Positions 5,778 to 6,383 of a stretch of 6,383 nt of DNA are shown here, one piece after another; the first letter of the stretch is position 1; each line of letters begins with the position of its first letter. The translations under genes and the position numbers were made by a program. The DNA comes from Bacteroidota bacterium (GTDB lineage Bacteria; Bacteroidota; Bacteroidia; Flavobacteriales_F; PHOS-HE28): NCBI GenBank assembly GCA_023430945.1, contig JAEYYE010000135.1, positions 1 to 6,383 on the forward strand. The letters are read 5' to 3'. The notes beneath the pieces were generated by a model that saw only the letters and a list, made by a program, of their open reading frames with translations, was not told the origin of the DNA and did not search any database.

Positions 5778-6383
5778 AAAAGACGCTAACAGCCAACATC
5801 AGCGGCACGGTATTCCACATCGAAGAGGATGCCTACGAGAAACTGCACCGCTACCTGGACAGCATCCGCATCCAGTTCACCGGCAGCGGTGGATCCGAAG
5901 AGATCATGGCCGACATTGAAGCGCGGATCGCGGAGTTGTTGCAGGAACGCCTGGCCGGCATGCGGCAGGTCGTCTCGATCGGCGATGTGGACCATGTGAT
6001 CGCGATCATGGGCCAGCCGGAAGATTACCTCGGTGCAGATGCCACGGAAGAGACCGCAGCACTGCCGCCAGGTTCGGGTGGCAGCTGGACGCAGGCCGGC
6101 ACTTCGCGACGCAAACGCCTCTTCCGCGATACCGAGGATCGCTGGGTGGGCGGTGTGCTCGGTGGGATCGGCGCGTACTTCTCCATCGATCCGTTGATCC
6201 TTCGCGTGATCTACATCATCCTTCTCTTCCTCGGCGTGGGCTGGCTGATCTACATCATTCTGTGGATCGTGGTGCCGCCAGCGGTCACCGCGGCGGAAAA
6301 GCTGGAGATGCGGGGCGAACCGGTGAACGTGGAGAACCTGAAGAAGGTGTTCGACGAAGGCACCGATCGCATTCGCACCGGCG
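5774..6383 (+). CDS. PspC-domain membrane protein (3' end outside window)
   Basis: The frame starts at the ATG overlapping the padR stop and stays open to the window edge, giving 203 residues of a longer protein. Residues 1-90 (MKKTLTANISGTVFHIEEDAY onwards) form an N-terminal region seen in Bacteroidota PspC proteins, with the segment DIEARIAELLQERL probably helical. A linker rich in Gly, Ser and Thr follows (about 90-112). Residues 115-169 are the PspC domain: RLFRDTEDRWVGGVLGGIGAYFSIDP, then a long hydrophobic stretch (about 142-168) ending in VVPP, which places it in the inner membrane. PspC in enterobacteria senses envelope stress and regulates phage-shock genes; in Bacteroidota the partner and role are not established. 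The region after 180 looks charged and soluble. Control by the adjacent PadR is inferred from the operon. Confidence 0.92.
   Translation, partial: MKKTLTANISGTVFHIEEDAYEKLHRYLDSIRIQFTGSGGSEEIMADIEARIAELLQERLAGMRQVVSIGDVDHVIAIMGQPEDYLGADATEETAALPPGSGGSWTQAGTSRRKRLFRDTEDRWVGGVLGGIGAYFSIDPLILRVIYIILLFLGVGWLIYIILWIVVPPAVTAAEKLEMRGEPVNVENLKKVFDEGTDRIRTG

Overview
The window looks like chromosome from a member of the Bacteroidota, probably a Flavobacteriales-like lineage with fairly high GC. Three signals support this: a secreted protein ending in a type A type IX secretion (T9SS) sorting domain, an EttA of the Bacteroidota type, and promoter candidates fitting the Bacteroidota sigma consensus (TTG, about 19-21 bp, TAnnTTTG). 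No insertion sequence, tRNA, rRNA, CRISPR array or phage gene was seen.

Layout. Positions 1-1436 carry two minus-strand genes in a likely operon. The first in transcription order (423-1436) encodes a T9SS-exported protein. The second (377 down to 1, cut by the window edge) encodes a secreted protein that resembles a tail-fibre-like family of Flavobacteriales. A perfect 9-bp stem sits between them and abuts the second start codon. Positions 1437-1940 lack a convincing gene. This stretch is rich in hairpins, holds a candidate plus-strand small RNA (TAnnTTTG box plus hairpin terminator), and ends with the terminator of the next gene. Positions 1941-5220 hold ettA (ABC-F translation factor) and, upstream of it on the same strand, a polytopic GT-C type glycosyltransferase. 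Positions 5221-5438 are a divergent promoter region. From 5439 the plus strand carries a PadR-family regulator overlapping by ATGA with a PspC-domain membrane protein that runs off the right edge.

How the genes relate. The padR-pspC pair is a common two-gene module in Bacteroidota. PadR probably controls its own operon, and the PspC protein is a membrane protein of the envelope-stress type. The glycosyltransferase acts in the inner membrane, and EttA acts on ribosomes. They may share a transcript, since the gap is only 46 bp, but no functional link is visible. The two genes at the left end encode exported products and appear to belong to a separate unit.

The most striking feature no gene explains is base composition. 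The tetramer GATC occurs roughly 100 times between about 1,700 and 6,383, including many times in non-coding DNA, against about 8 times in the first 1,680 bases. No clearly undescribed multi-gene system was found. The best leads are the GATC enrichment, the small RNA candidate and the start-codon-abutting hairpin.
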